A stretch of DNA of 64,000 bases, from positions 27,130 to 91,129 of the forward strand of contig JBCBSS010000009.1 in assembly GCA_039819065.1 (NCBI GenBank), given 5' to 3'. Shown here piece by piece: positions 47,567-62,500 of this stretch (the stretch's first letter is position 1; the number at the start of each line of letters is the position of its first letter). Under the pieces are notes generated by a model. It did not search any database. It was given only the letters and a program-made list of their open reading frames with translations, and was not told the origin of the DNA. The stretch comes from JBCBSS01 sp039819065 (GTDB taxonomy: Bacteria > Bacteroidota > Bacteroidia > Cytophagales > Cyclobacteriaceae). The position numbers and the translations under genes are program-made.

Positions 47567-50500
47567 CAAACTGAAAACGAACGGGAATACCGTTTGAGTT
47601 TGGTTGAGTTATTTGAAGAACAGGTGATCAAGACACCAGAGCTGAAAGCAGTCATTCACAATGACCAAAGTCTCACTTACGATGAACTGAATGCTCACGC
47701 CAATAGGGTTGCCCACTATCTAACAGATGAGGCTGGATTGCAGAAGGGACAAAGGGTAGCCATCCAACTGGATAAGAGTGAAAGACTGATGACTGCCATA
47801 TTTGGCATTCTAAAAGCCGGGGGCAATTATGTGCCCATAGACCCTAAGCTGCCCGAGTTGAGGAAGCAAAACATATTGGACGATTGCCAAGCCAAACTGG
47901 TAATCACTGAGCAAAAATATAAAGACTTACCCATCAGTAGCCCATTGTTTTTGGTGGAAGAAATACTGGCTGCAAATCTCAGTGCTACCAATCCGAGCAT
48001 GGCAATAAAACCGGAGGATATCTGCTACACCCTGTACACTTCCGGAACTACGGGTACACCAAAAGGTGTGGAGATAAGCCACCAAGCGGTAGTTAACCTT
48101 TCAAATTGGTTATCGGATTTGGTTTATGCCGATCTTAAAGAGCCTGCCGTTGCACTGCTAACAGCTTCTATTAGTTTTGATGCCTCGGTAAAGCAGTTGT
48201 TTGCCCCCTTTTTAAACGGTGCCTGCCTGGTAACGCTCAATGAGGAGCAACGCAATGATATAACCGCTTATATTCATGCTTTAAAGCATTATAAGGTCAA
48301 TGTCCTTGATATAACACCGGTATTTCTGAATGAGGTGATCTCCACCCTGGAAGAAGAACAAGCGACCCTTGATATAGACAATGTAATGGTCGGTGGTGAG
48401 ATACTGACGCCAGAGATTACACAACGTTTCCATAATATTTTTGAACCGTCTAATCGCCTTGTCAATGTATATGGCGTTACAGAAGCCACAGTTGATTCTA
48501 CATTTGAGATCATAGAAGCTAATCGACCTACCCGGAGTATAGGCCGACCGATTTATAATACAGGTATTGGCATCATTGATAAACAAGGGCAGCTTGCTCC
48601 TAAAGGGGTTTGGGGAGAAATAGCCATATCTGGTGTTGGGCTAGCCAAAGGTTATCTCAATTTAGAAGAATTGACCTCTTCCAAATTCATAGCTAACCCA
48701 TATGATGATCTGATCGGAGACAGACTTTATCTTACCGGCGATATTGGAAGATGGAGAATGGACGGCCAATTGGAATTCCTTGGACGTAGGGATAACCAGG
48801 TTAAACTACGAGGTTATAGAATTGAGTTATCCGAGATTGACAACACACTATCCACACATGATAGTATCAAGAAAGCAGCGCATTTAGTCAGGGAAGTTAA
48901 CGGTGATAAGCATATCGTTTCCTACTATACCGGAGAGCAGGCCATTGAAAAAAATACATTAAAGGAATTTCTGGAGGCACGACTCCCCAGGTATATGGTA
49001 CCGACGCATTTTGTTTGGCTACCCAAATTCCCTTTAACATCCAATGGTAAATTGGATACTAAAAAACTCAAAGGTTTAGACCCGGATGGCGTTGGGAATG
49101 AGAGTTATCAAGCTCCGAGAAATGAAATTGAAAAGCAAATAGCCATTATCTGGCAGGAGGTGCTAGGACGTGAGCGCATCGGTATTAACGATAATTTCCT
49201 TGAACTGGGAGGCCATTCGTTGAAAGCCATACGCATCGTATCAAGGATGCACAAGGAAATACAATTCAAGATCGACCTCAACGATATTTTCACCTATCCA
49301 ACCATTGCTGAGCTAAGCAACTTAAAATCCAACTCAGTTGGTGATCTGCAGGAATATGAACCAATACCTCAAGCAGAGCCTAGTGAGCAATACATCGCTT
49401 CACATGCCCAAAATCGTCTGTGGATATTAAATGAACTCCAAGACCTTAAGCATACTTACAATTTATTTGAGTCAAGACAAATTAAGGGTCAAGTGGATAT
49501 CAAAAGACTCGAAAGTGCGCTAATCTATTTAATAGACCGACATGAGATATTAAGAACTACATTCCACCAAGAGAACGGTAAACTTTATCAGAAAATAAAA
49601 GACAATGCTGAGAAGGTAGGATTTAGGTTAAAATTTACTGACCTGAACTCCGATGTTGACGATGCATCCATAGATGCTCAAGAAATCATAGATCAGGAAA
49701 ATAGCACTATTTTCAATCTTAGCACAGGACCATTGATGACAGCCCATTTGGTGAAAATCAATAGTGATAAGTTTACTTTCATATGGGTCTTGCATCACAT
49801 TATTGTTGATGGATGGTCAATGCAGCTCTTATTGAATGAACTGTTTCAGGCATACGATCATCGATTAAAAGATCAGAGTCTAAGCTTACCAAGATTATCA
49901 ATTCAATACAAAGACTATTCAGAGTGGCATTGGAAAAAATATCAGGAAGATAAAGAGAACCCATCTCGTCTGTTTTGGATTGATCAATTTTCCGATGAAA
50001 TTCCTGTTCTAGACTTACCAACAGATCGAAGTCGTCCACCGGTTAAGACTTACAACGGAGGCGTCGTAAAAAAGGGATTCAAAGAAAATATTGAAAATAG
50101 GTTATTGAACCTGGAAAGGGAGCTTGGCCTTACGAGGTCAATGTTATTTCAAGGCCTGGTAAAACTCCTTTTTTTCAGGTATACAGGAAACACCGATATT
50201 GTGATTGGTATGCCAAGTGCAGGCAGAGAGCATCCTGATTTAGAAGACCAAGTAGGCTTTTATGTGAATATGCTACCACTAAGGAGTCGGCTCAAACCTA
50301 AAATGAGTTTTAGGGAATTTATTTCAGGTGTTCGTTTGGAGCAGTTGGAGGTATTTAAGCATGGCATGTATCCATTTGACATGATTGTCGAAGATTTGGA
50401 TGTTCCGAAAGATCTTAGCAGACATCCGATATTTGATATTGTAGTCGTAGATCAAACTTTTGAAGATAAGCTTCAGGAAAGCCAGGGAAACACCGAAGAT

Positions 50501-53500
50501 TTTACAATGGATTCTGGCGAGACAAGCAAGTATGATCTGAGCTTCGTTTTTACCAAAGAGAATGGTAGCTCGATATGCCTAATAGAATATAATAGCGATA
50601 TTTTCGATTCACTTAGGGTGGCCAGAATGGCAACCCATATCGAAAGGCTATTAGAGTCAATTTTGGACAACCCTGACCTCTCAATGACTGAGGTTGAACT
50701 TTTGACAAGGGAAGAGAATGAAGAGATAACCAATTACTCAATAGGAGAAAGCTCTGAAATCCCATCTGGAACGCTCGCTCAATTTTTCGAAAAGCAAGTA
50801 GAACTTAACCCGGACTCGCTCGCAATTGTAAGCGGTGAAGAAAGGCTGACCTACCATGAGCTAAACGAAAGATCTAATCAACTAGCGTGGTGGATGATCA
50901 ATCAAAAGAACCTAAAGCCTCAGGAAGTTGTAGCAGTAATAGCAGGCAGGTCATCGGAGTTGATAATAGCCATATTAGGTATTCTCAAATGCGGCGCGAT
51001 TTACTTACCCATAGACCATGAATATCCTGACGATAGGATAAAATACATGCTCGATGATGCCGATGTGAAGCTGATATTGAGTAATTCTATTGAAAAAGAT
51101 TTCGATAGCGATTTAGAAAACGTTGACCTCAAGGAGCTTGATAAAATAACATTAGACGAAGACTCTCGGAACCCTGAAATACCCAATAATCACAATGATT
51201 TAGCCTACATCGTTTACACCTCGGGTTCTACTGGTCAACCTAAGGGTGTTATGATTGGTCATCATGGTGTTGTTAATCTTTACAAATGGCACTCGGATGA
51301 ATTTGACATCGATCATACAAGTAGAAGTACCATGTATGTTGGAGTTGGTTTCGATGCCTCTGCCTGGGAAATTTGGCCTTACCTGTTATCCGGAGCTTGC
51401 ATATATCCGGTCAATGGAGAGGAAAGGTTGAGTACTGAATTTTGGAGAGAATTAGTGCGTAAGGAGAGGATAACCCACAGCCTTCTACCTACTGTCATGT
51501 GTGACGAAGTATTGGGTATTGAGGGCCTGTCCTTCGAACACGATGTGAAAGTATTTACCGGAGGAGATAAGCTTAACCAAAATAATAAGACCTCCATAGC
51601 TATATTTAATGACTACGGTCCTGCTGAAGCCACTGTTTGCACCTCTTCTGGACCCGTCGAAAAACAAGGTAAAGTGTCTATAGGTAGGCCTATTACTAAT
51701 TTCCGAGTGGCTATCCTTGACGATTTTGGTCACCTGCAACCAATCGGAATACCAGGTGAACTTCATATAGGTGGTGCTGGGTTAGCCAAGGGTTATTTGA
51801 ACCGGCCGGCGTTGACTAATGAGAAATTCGTCGAGCTCAATGTCTTTGACGAAACTGAAGAAAGGTTCTATAAAACTGGAGATATCTGTAGCTGGGCATG
51901 GGATGGTAAAATGATGTTCCATGGTAGAAAGGACAGGCAAGTACAATTACGAGGACATCGGATAGAACTTTCAGAAATTGAAAAGTATTTGATCCAGTAC
52001 GACGGTGTTAGCAACGCTCACTTGGTGGCTTATGATGAAGGTAATGATAAGTATCTGGCAGCCTATTATGTAAGCGAAAAAGGAAACATTGACAACCAAC
52101 TCAAAGAATTTCTGAATGAACAGGTACCATATTATATGGTGCCATCTCACTTCTGTAATCTTGATTCATTGCCTTTAAACAAGAACGGAAAGATCGATGA
52201 AACCCGATTACCAAAAGCGGAATCAAGAAAAGCTAAAAGCGACTACTTAGCACCAAAAAGTGCCTTGGAAGTTGGTATAGTTGAAGTTTGGCAGGAGATA
52301 TTGGGTTATGAGAGAATAGGAGTAACTGATAGTTTCTTAGAGTTGGGAGGTCATTCGCTTAAGGCCATGCGGATTTTATCACAGATGCGTAAGGATTTGG
52401 GTGTAAAGGCAGATTTACGAGACCTGTTCGAATACCCTACCATTAGGGAACTGGCATCTAAGTTAGAAGGTACTCAGTCCAGCGATCAAATAGAGATACC
52501 AAAGGCCGAAGCTCGGGAATTCTACCCAGTCTCAGCCTCTCAAAAAGGCCTATGGCTGATCGATCAACAAAGTAAATGGCAGCATGCCTACAACATACCG
52601 GAAGTATATCACCTGGACAGTACTCTTGATATAGAAGTATTAAGAGTGGCAAGTATTTATCTGGTAAACAGGCATGAATCACTACGTACTACCTTTCACT
52701 TACAAGATGATGAAGTAGTTCAGAAAGTGCATACCGATGCAGATGCAATAGGTTTCTCATTGGTTCATACTGAACTCGAAGCTGGCCAACAAGAGGAGGC
52801 CAAATCCCTTGTACAAGCAGACCAGCAGCAGGCATTTGACCTGTCTAAAGGTCCGCTACTGAGCATTCATGTGATATCCTTAGGAGAGGCCGACCACCTC
52901 GTATCACTTGTAATCCACCACATTATATCCGACGGCTGGTCAATGAATGTGCTGAGGAAGGAGTTGCTCAATATCTATGAGGCATTGGCCAATCAATCCG
53001 AACCTGAACTTGATGCATTAACGGTTCAGTATAAGGACTACGCAGTATGGCAATACGAAGAGCTCTCATCAGGTAAGTTAAAAGAAGCAGAAGCCTATTG
53101 GCTGAACATATTCAAAGAGGGGCCACCTGCATTGCAGCTTCCTGCCGATAGACCCAGGCCAGTGAACAAAACGTATGCTGGACGCACGGTAGGGAGTATA
53201 GTTGACCAAGGTGCTTTTAAGCAGTTGGAACAAATCAATCAACAGACCGGATTAAGCCTGTTTATCAGTCTGCTGGGTATGGTGAAATTGCTGTTGCACA
53301 AATACTCAGGGCAAAAAGACATCACCCTGGGAACCGTGACGGCAGGAAGAGACCACCATGCATTGGAACATCAAATAGGCTTTTACCTGAATACACTTGC
53401 CCTTCGAACTGAAATAGATACCAAAGAGCGCTTTGAGGATTATTTGCTGAGGCTAAAACAGGAAAACCTGGAAGCCTTTGAACACAGGGCCTATCCATTC

Positions 53501-56500
53501 CATCAATTGGTAGAGCAATCCACGTCAACCACGGAAACGAGCCGCCATCCACTATTTGATGTGATGGTCATGCTCGATAATGTGGAGGATCTGGGAGGGG
53601 GTTTATCAGAAGAAAGGAATAGTGAGTCAGGTGTAAATGTAGGTGCTTATACAGTAGAGTCAACAGTAAGCAAGTTTGATCTGACCTTCCATTTTCAGGT
53701 ACTAGAGGAACAGTTATACTTAGGGATTACCTACAATACAGACTTATTTGATAGGTGGCGGATAGAACAGATGATAAACCATCTCAATACGCTGATATTG
53801 ACCGCAACGGATAGACCACAGTCGACAATTGAAGATATTGATATCATCACTTCTGAAGAAAGGCACAAGCTGTTGAGCCTTTCGCAAGGTCCTAAGGAAA
53901 CGCCTAAATGGGAAGGAACTGTACAAAGGGCATTTGCAGAGGTTGTAGAACGAGTGCCAGATAACACAGCGTTAATAGGCAAAGGCAATTCACTGACTTA
54001 TCATGAGTTAAATAATGAGTCCAATAGGCTGGCTCACCGGCTGATTGAAGACGGTATTAAGCCTAATGACGCGGTAGGAATTCTATTGGGCAGAAGTGAA
54101 AGGCAGGTGGTAGCTATGCTAGGGATTCTTAAATCAGGAGGATGTTACGTGCCGATAGATTCTAGCCTTCCTCAAGAACGGGTAGCGTTTATGATATCAG
54201 ATGCTGCCGTGAAAAAGGTGGTCACTTCCGATGAACATACTTCGAAACTGGATCCTTCATTGGTCATGTTAGACCAGCAAAATGGAGGAGATTTAAGCCC
54301 TAACCCTCAGATAACGGATCAAGCAGATCAGGCTTATATCCTTTATACATCGGGTAGCACCGGCCAACCAAAGGGGGTAGCGATCAGACATGATGCAGTA
54401 CTGAACCTGTGCCAATGGTTGACCGAACTTATTTATGGCCGACACGACGCGCCGCTGACTGCATTACTTACAGCATCTATAAGCTTTGATGCCTCGGTAC
54501 AACAGTTATTTACCCCTTTACTGAACGGTGGCACCCTGGTATTGGCAAGTGAAGAGTCAAAGAAAGATACCGCATTATACTGGTTAGCTTTAGAAGAGTT
54601 CAAAGTAGATGTACTTGACATCACACCTTCATTCCTGGATGTATTGCTGAGTGCGAAACCATCTAATGGCAAATTGCAGCTTAAGCATGTACTGGTAGGT
54701 GGCGAAGCCTTGCAAAGCACGACGGCTGTTGCTTTCCAACAAAAACTGCCCAATACGCAGCTGATCAACGTGTATGGTGTTACCGAATCAACTGTGGATT
54801 CTACCTACGGTATCGTTAACGACACATGGACAAGCGGCGAGATAGGTACTCCCATTCCTAATACTGGAGTCTATATATTGTCCGATAGCAAAGAACTGCA
54901 ACCGGTTGGCGTGTGGGGAGAGATGGCTATTGCCGGGGTAGGTGTTGGCAAAGGCTATATAAACCGGCCTGAGCTGACGTCCGAGAAGTTTATTGCCAAC
55001 CCATTTGGAGATGGAAGATTGTACTTAACCGGTGATATAGGCCGGTGGACAAAAGAGGGTAGAATAGCATATCAGGGTCGCAAAGACAATCAGGTGAAAT
55101 TACGCGGTTACAGGATAGAATTAGGTGAGATAGAATCCTGCCTAAATAACCTCGTGGAGATTCGTGGAGTTGCAGTACTGATTCGGAATGAAGAGTTGGT
55201 ATGCTATTATGCAGCAGAAACGGTACTGAACATCGATAACCTGAAAGAAGCGCTAGCCGACAGGTTACCCCATTATATGGTGCCATCGCATTATGTGAAC
55301 ATGGATGAACTTCCATTGAACAAAAATGGAAAGGTAGATAGGGGTAAGTTAAGTGAAATCGAATTTGATATAACAAGAGACTATCAGTCGCCGGAAAGCG
55401 AACTCGAACATCAATTGGTAGCCATCTGGCAAGGGATATTGGGTCAGGAAAAGATAGGAGCAACCGATAACTTTTTCGAATTGGGTGGACATTCGCTTAA
55501 GGCCATGCGAATTGTATCACAAATACAGAAAGTGCTGGGTATACAGATAACGTTGCGGGATTTATTTGAGTACCCTACCATAGGAGAGCTGGCAATTACG
55601 CTGGAGGGTAATGAATCCGGCGAACAAACAGAGATACCATTAGCAACGTCCCGGGAGTTTTACCCAGCTTCGGTTGCCCAAAAAGGATTATGGCTGATTG
55701 ATCAGCAAACCGAAGGGCACCATGTTTATAACATACCGGAAGTGTACCATTTGGGTTCGGACTTAGATATTGAAGCCTTAAGAAAAGCTGTTGTGTATCT
55801 AGTGGATCGCCATGAGGCGTTACGTACCACCTTTCATCTACAGGATAATGAGGTAGTTCAGAAGGTACACCAAAGTGCCGAGGCAATCGGCTTTTCATTA
55901 AACTATACCATTCTAGAAGTTGATCAACAAGAGGAAGCCGACTCCCTTTTGGAGGCCAATCTACAACAATCGTTCGATATGGAGCAAGGGCCATTGCTTA
56001 ATATCCAACTCATATCGGTAGGAAAAGCCCAACACATCGTATCGCTGGTCATCCATCATATTATATCTGATGGTTGGTCGATGAACGTGCTCAGGAAAGA
56101 GTTGCTCGCCATATATGAAGCCTTTGCACAAGGGGTAGAACCTAAACTACCTAACCTACCGGTTCAATACAAAGACTATGCTGCATGGCAACATCAAGAA
56201 CTAGCCGAAGGCAAACTGAAAAGGGCAGAGGCTTTTTGGCTGAAGATGTTTGAAGAGGCTCCACCCGTTTTGCAGCTTCCAACGGACAGGTCAAGGCCTG
56301 TACGTAAAACCTATACCGGGCGAACTATTGGAAGCACTGTTGATCAGCAATCCTTTACGGCTTTAAAAAGGCTCAACCAGCAAACGGGAGCCAGTCTGTT
56401 CATCAGTTTGATGGGACTGGTAAAGCTACTTTTGCATAAGTATACAGGACAAAAGGACATCACGCTAGGCACAGTGACCGCTGGCAGGGATCACCATACT

Positions 56501-59500
56501 TTGGAACACCAAATCGGTTTTTATCTCAATACGCTGGCTTTGCGTACCGAGATAGATACGCAAGAAAGTTTTGAGCAATATTTACTCAGGCTGAAAGGGG
56601 AAAATCTTGAGGCCTACGACCATCGTCAATATCCATTCCATTACCTAGTGGAACGTTCGGGAGTATATACGGAAGCCAGCCGCCACCCGCTTTTTGATGT
56701 GATGGTAATGCTTCAAAACATGGAAGATTTAGGTGGGGATTTGTCGGAAGATATCGGTAGCGAGGCGAATGGAGACCCAGACTCTCATGAAGCAGCATCA
56801 ACAGTAAGTAAGTTTGATATGACCTTCCATTTCCATGTGGAAGGAGGGCAGTTGAGGTTAGGAATTACCTATAACACAGACCTGTTTGACAGTTGGCGTA
56901 TAGAAAAAATGCTCTCTCACTTGAATACGCTGATAGTAGAAGTAACAGGAAAACCTCACGCCGCAATACAAACGCTTAGCTTTACCACTCAGGAAGAGAG
57001 AGACCAGTTGCTTGCTTTATCACAAGGTACTACAGTCGCTCCTAAGTGGCAAGATACCATTCAAAGCGTATTTGAAAGTGCAGTTGAGCAAGTACCTGAT
57101 AATGTTGCTTTGATAGGATCCAATGGCACATTGACATATAATGAGCTTAATAATCAGGCAAACAGGCTGGCTCATCAACTTATTGATGCTGGTATTCAAG
57201 CTGATGATGCCGTAGGTATCATGTTGGACAAAGGGGAGAGACAACTGGTGGCTATTTTAGGTGTTCTGAAATCAGGAGGATGCTACGTGCCCATTGACCC
57301 TAACCTTCCCGATGAACGCATAGGCTTCATGATAGCTGATGCAGCGGTCAAAAAGATAGTTACATCGGTATCACATGCTTCGAAAATAGATGCTTCCCTT
57401 GTAGTCATTGATAACCCGGCAGGTGATGATACCCGCTATGATAACCCTAAGCTGGAAAACAAAGGTGATCAAGCCTACATCCTGTACACATCTGGTACAA
57501 CAGGAAAACCTAAAGGTGTAGCAATACGGCACAATGCAGTACTGAACTTAAGCCAATGGCTTACTGAATTGATTTATCAGGTTGATGGGAAGCCATTGAC
57601 GACATTACTTACAGCCTCGATCAGTTTCGATGCTTCGGTGAAACAATTGTATGCACCACTTTTCAATCAGGGAAAACTGATCATATCCACAGATGATGAC
57701 AAGCAAAATATCCAGGACTACATCGACTTGTTGGAACGCCACCAAATTGAAGTAATGGATATTACGCCTTCTTACCTTAACGCACTTCTGACAGAGTTAC
57801 CGGATAATCATCAACTGTCATTGAAATACATTCTCGTGGGTGGGGAGTCACTTCAGACATCTACAACGGTCGCATTTAAGGCAAAGCTACCTCACACGAA
57901 GCTGATTAATGTCTATGGCGTCACCGAATCGACGGTTGATTCTACCTTTAGCGTAGTTGATGACAACTGGATCAGTGGAGAGATAGGTACACCTATCCCC
58001 AATACGGGTGTTTATATCATATCTGATGAGGGAGAGATGCAACCCTTAGGTGTTTGGGGCGAGATAGCCATATCGGGTATAGGCGTAGGCAAGGGCTATA
58101 TCAATCGCCCTGAGCTGACCAAAGAGAAGTTTGTAGATAACCCATTTGGAGAGGGACTGCTTTACAAGACCGGGGATATTGGCCGATGGACTATGTCCGG
58201 TAAGATAGAATATCAGGGCCGTAAAGATCATCAGGTCAAATTACGCGGTTACAGGATAGAGCTGGGAGAGATAGAAGCTTGTTTGAATAGCTTGGAGCAG
58301 TTAGATACGGCTGCTGTGATCATCCAAAATGAAGAGTTGGTGTGCTATTATACTGCGCATAGGGATGTTGAGGTTGCCAGCCTCAAAGAAGCTTTAGCTA
58401 GTAAGCTGCCGAGCTATATGATACCCTTGCACTATGTGGCTTTAGAGGAACTGCCCCTTAATAAAAACGGTAAGGTAGACAGGACCAAGCTAAGCACCAT
58501 TAAGCACGATATAAGAGGGGACTACAAAGCCCCGGAAAGCCAACTTGAGCATCAACTGGTAGCTATATGGCAAGAGATACTGGATCAGGAAGGGATAGGT
58601 GTTACCGATAACTTTTTTGAGTTGGGCGGCCATTCTTTAAACGGTATTCGATTAATCTCAAGGGTTAGGAAGGTATTGCATAAAAAGATAGCATTAAATG
58701 ATCTGTTCGATTACCCTACCATAGCCCAGCAAGCAGTGCTCATTGAGGGCAAGCCTACGGAGATATTGGAATCGATCAAGTCGGCCGAAATGATGGAATT
58801 CTATCCGGTTTCACACGCCCAACGAAGGCTCTGGGTGTTGGATCAGTTGGAAGATATTGGACATGCTTATAATATCCCTGACATACACTACCTCAATTCC
58901 AATATTGATAAAAGCTTGCTTGAAGAAGCTTTGCGGTACATCATAGATCGTCATGAAATCTTCAGAACCACCTTTGTCACCATCGATGGACAACCATACC
59001 AGCGTATTCTGCCTAGTGTAAATCAGGTCAACTTTGAACTGACATTTGATGATTTAACCCATCATCCAAATCAAAACGCATTATTGGATGATTTAATAGC
59101 CGAGGAGGTAAGCAAAGTATTTTCACTTTCAAATGATCCATTGGTGAGTGCACGCTTAATCAAACGGGATGAAGAAGCATATACTTTTATCTGGGTGATG
59201 CACCATATCATTGCCGACGGGTGGTCTGTGCGTATTCTTCATGATGAGTTGCTGCACGTTTACAGTCTTTTGCAGGATGGAAAACCGCTGGAATTACCAG
59301 TATTATCCATTCAGTACAAAGACTATGCTGTCTGGCAGCAAAATGAACTGGGCAAAGGAGTGCTTTCATCTTCGAGGTCATTTTGGCTTGATCAATTCGC
59401 GGATGTCAACCCTGTTTTGAACCTGCCCACCGACCATCCCCGACCGGCTGTAAAGACTTATCGAGGCCAGGCCTTTAGTGGTGTGTTGTCCCAAAAAGCA

Positions 59501-62500
59501 TCGCTGGCACTAGAAAGATTAAAAAAGACGCAAAGGCTGACTAACTCCATGATATTTCAAGGACTGGTTAAGCTGTTGTGCTATAAATACTCTGGTCAAA
59601 CTGACATTGTAATTGGAATGCCTATGGCTGGAAGGGATCACAAGGACTTGGAAAACCAGATCGGTTTCTACGTCAATATGCTGGCTTTAAGAAGCCGCCT
59701 TGATGAGGGAATGAGCTTCGCGAGTTACATCGAAATGATCCGAAAAGAGCAACTACAAGCTTTTGATCATCGCATGTATCCATTCGATCTGTTGGTTGAA
59801 GAACTTGACTTGGGTCGGGAAACAAGCAGGCACCCTCTTTTTGATATGCTGGTGGTGGATCAAAACCTGTATGATGCTTCTACGGCAACTGCTGTCGAAC
59901 CATCTGCTGATCAAAATCATGCTGCCGGATCTGGTACCAGTAAATATGATATTAGCTTCATCTTTTCTGCTACCCGGGATGATATTACTTATCACCTGGA
60001 ATACAACACCGATATTTTTGAAGAGGCCAGAATTGCCAGAATGATAGGGCACCTTGAGCAAATTTTGATAGAAGCTGTAGATGACCCAACTGTTTCGCTA
60101 AAGGATCTCAATTGCCTCACCAGGCCTGAAATCGACCAACTCGATGCTTTTTCTAAAGGAGCCTCGTGCGATTACCCTAATAAAACTTTGCATAGCCTAT
60201 TCGAGGCATGTGTACCTGAACACGCTCATGAACCTGCTATAAAAACTGGTCTAGCCACACTGACCTATACAGCCCTTGATCAAAAGGCTAACCAGCTCGC
60301 GTGGCATTTATTGGATGAACATGGCCTGAAAAAGGGTGATGTGGTTGGCGTGATGATGGAGCGTTGTAATGAGTGGGCTGTAGCCTTGCTTGGTATATTG
60401 AAAGCCGGAGGAGTGTACTTGCCTATAGACCCTGATTATCCAAAGGGTAGGATTGATTATATGCTCGAAGATGCCAAAGTGGATCTCATCATCGTCGATA
60501 AAACTTATGAGAAGTTAGGTGGAGCCGACATTATAAATATTTGTGAGCAGGTCTTTTTATCTGGAAAGCAAGGTAGTCCCAACATCGATGTGAGCCCCGA
60601 TCATTTAGCCTACATCATTTATACCTCAGGTTCTACGGGTAAGCCAAAAGGAGTCATGGTGGAGCATAAGAATGTGGTTAACCTATGCTACTGGCATAAC
60701 ACCCAATTTAAAGTCAATGAAGATAGTAAAGCCACACTCTATGCGGGAATCGGATTTGACGCCTCGGTATGGGAGCTATGGCCTTACCTACTCAAAGGAG
60801 CTTGTTTATTCGCCATGAATGGCGATGATCGGATTGATCCGAGCAGGTGGGTTGATTTCGCTAATCAAGAACATATTACCCATGCTTTTCTACCCACCGT
60901 TATGTGTGAGCAGTTAATGCCACACACGCATCGATTAAGCAATAAGGAAATATTGATATTAACCGGTGGAGATCGCTTGGGGCAGATAAGAGATTCATGT
61001 CTAAACATCGTAAACAATTACGGCCCTACGGAAACTACGGTAGTGGCTACCTCAGGGCTTCAAGCGCCTGACGAACCTGTTCATATAGGGAAGCCAATCC
61101 ATAATACCGAAATATATATACTCGATGAGTATGGCAAACAAGTCCCTATTGGGGTGCCAGGGGAGCTATATATCGGAGGCGCAGGTATAACCAGAGGATA
61201 CATCAATTTACTGGAGCAAACCGATCGACACTTTGTGAACCATATTGTCGAAGAAGGTCAAAAAATATATAGAACAGGAGATATCTGTAGCTGGTCAGTG
61301 AGTGGTAACATAATGTTCCACGGTAGAAAAGACAGGCAGGTTCAGATTAGAGGCTATAGGGTAGAATTGCAGGAGATCGAAGCAGCTTTGCAAAATATCA
61401 GCGGTCTGGATCAAACCTTCGTTACGGACTTTACGATCAACGATCAGCAAGTACTAACAGCCTACTATACTTCTAATGAGGAATATAACCCTGAAGTACT
61501 AAGGGAACAGTTATCGCAAAGCCTGCCGAAATACATGGTACCTGACTACTTTGTGCATCTTGATGCTATGCCGTTGAATCAAAACGGAAAAGTAGATCAG
61601 CATGCACTACCTGCCCCTGCCAGTGAAGAAGTAGCCACAACGTACTATCACCCTCCTGTTGATACGATCCAAAAAAGGCTAGTTAATCTTTGGCAGCAGG
61701 TACTCGGACAGCAACATATTGGCATTAAAAATAACTTCTTTGATCTAGGTGGCCATTCTATCAAAGCAATCAAGACAGTTTCCCTAATCAAGAAAGAACT
61801 TGATGTTGACATTCCAATTCGGGCCATCTATGACCATCCAACCATAGAAGCGCTTGGTAGTCTAATCAAGAAGAATGGCCAACACAACAGTTTGTTGGTT
61901 CAGCTAAGTGCCGAAAGTGATACTGGGAATGATCTGTTTATGATACCCCCTGCCCTTGGTACAGCGATGGTTTTTGATCGATTGGCTGGCCATTTAGCAG
62001 ATCAATTCAACTGTTATGGCCTACAGTACCCTGGTTTTGATCATGAAGCTACCATGATCACCTCAATTGAATCATTGGCGGACCGCTTGACTACAGAGAT
62101 ACTGGAAAAGAGCGGGAAACCTGAAGTCGCACTATTGGGATTCTCCATGGGCGCATTGGTCGCTTTTGAGATATGCAAACGACTTGAGGAAAAGGGAAAA
62201 GAAGTCACCTTAATGCTTTTGGATCGTGACACCAAAGATTCCGCCAAGACAGTACCAGAAAGCATATCATCGAGTGATGTAAGTACTATGCTCGATAAGG
62301 AGTTGGGAGACCTTAAAGGAGCACTATCCGGCGAAGATTATGATAGGGTCAAAGTATTATTCAAGAATAATTACGACGCTGTTATGGCATATAAAACGTC
62401 AGATCAGGTGAAGGCACATATTATCGCCATTGAGGCAGAATTCAGGCCTGAAGCCAGAGATATGTCAGGATGGAAAAAACATACTAATGGACGATTGATA

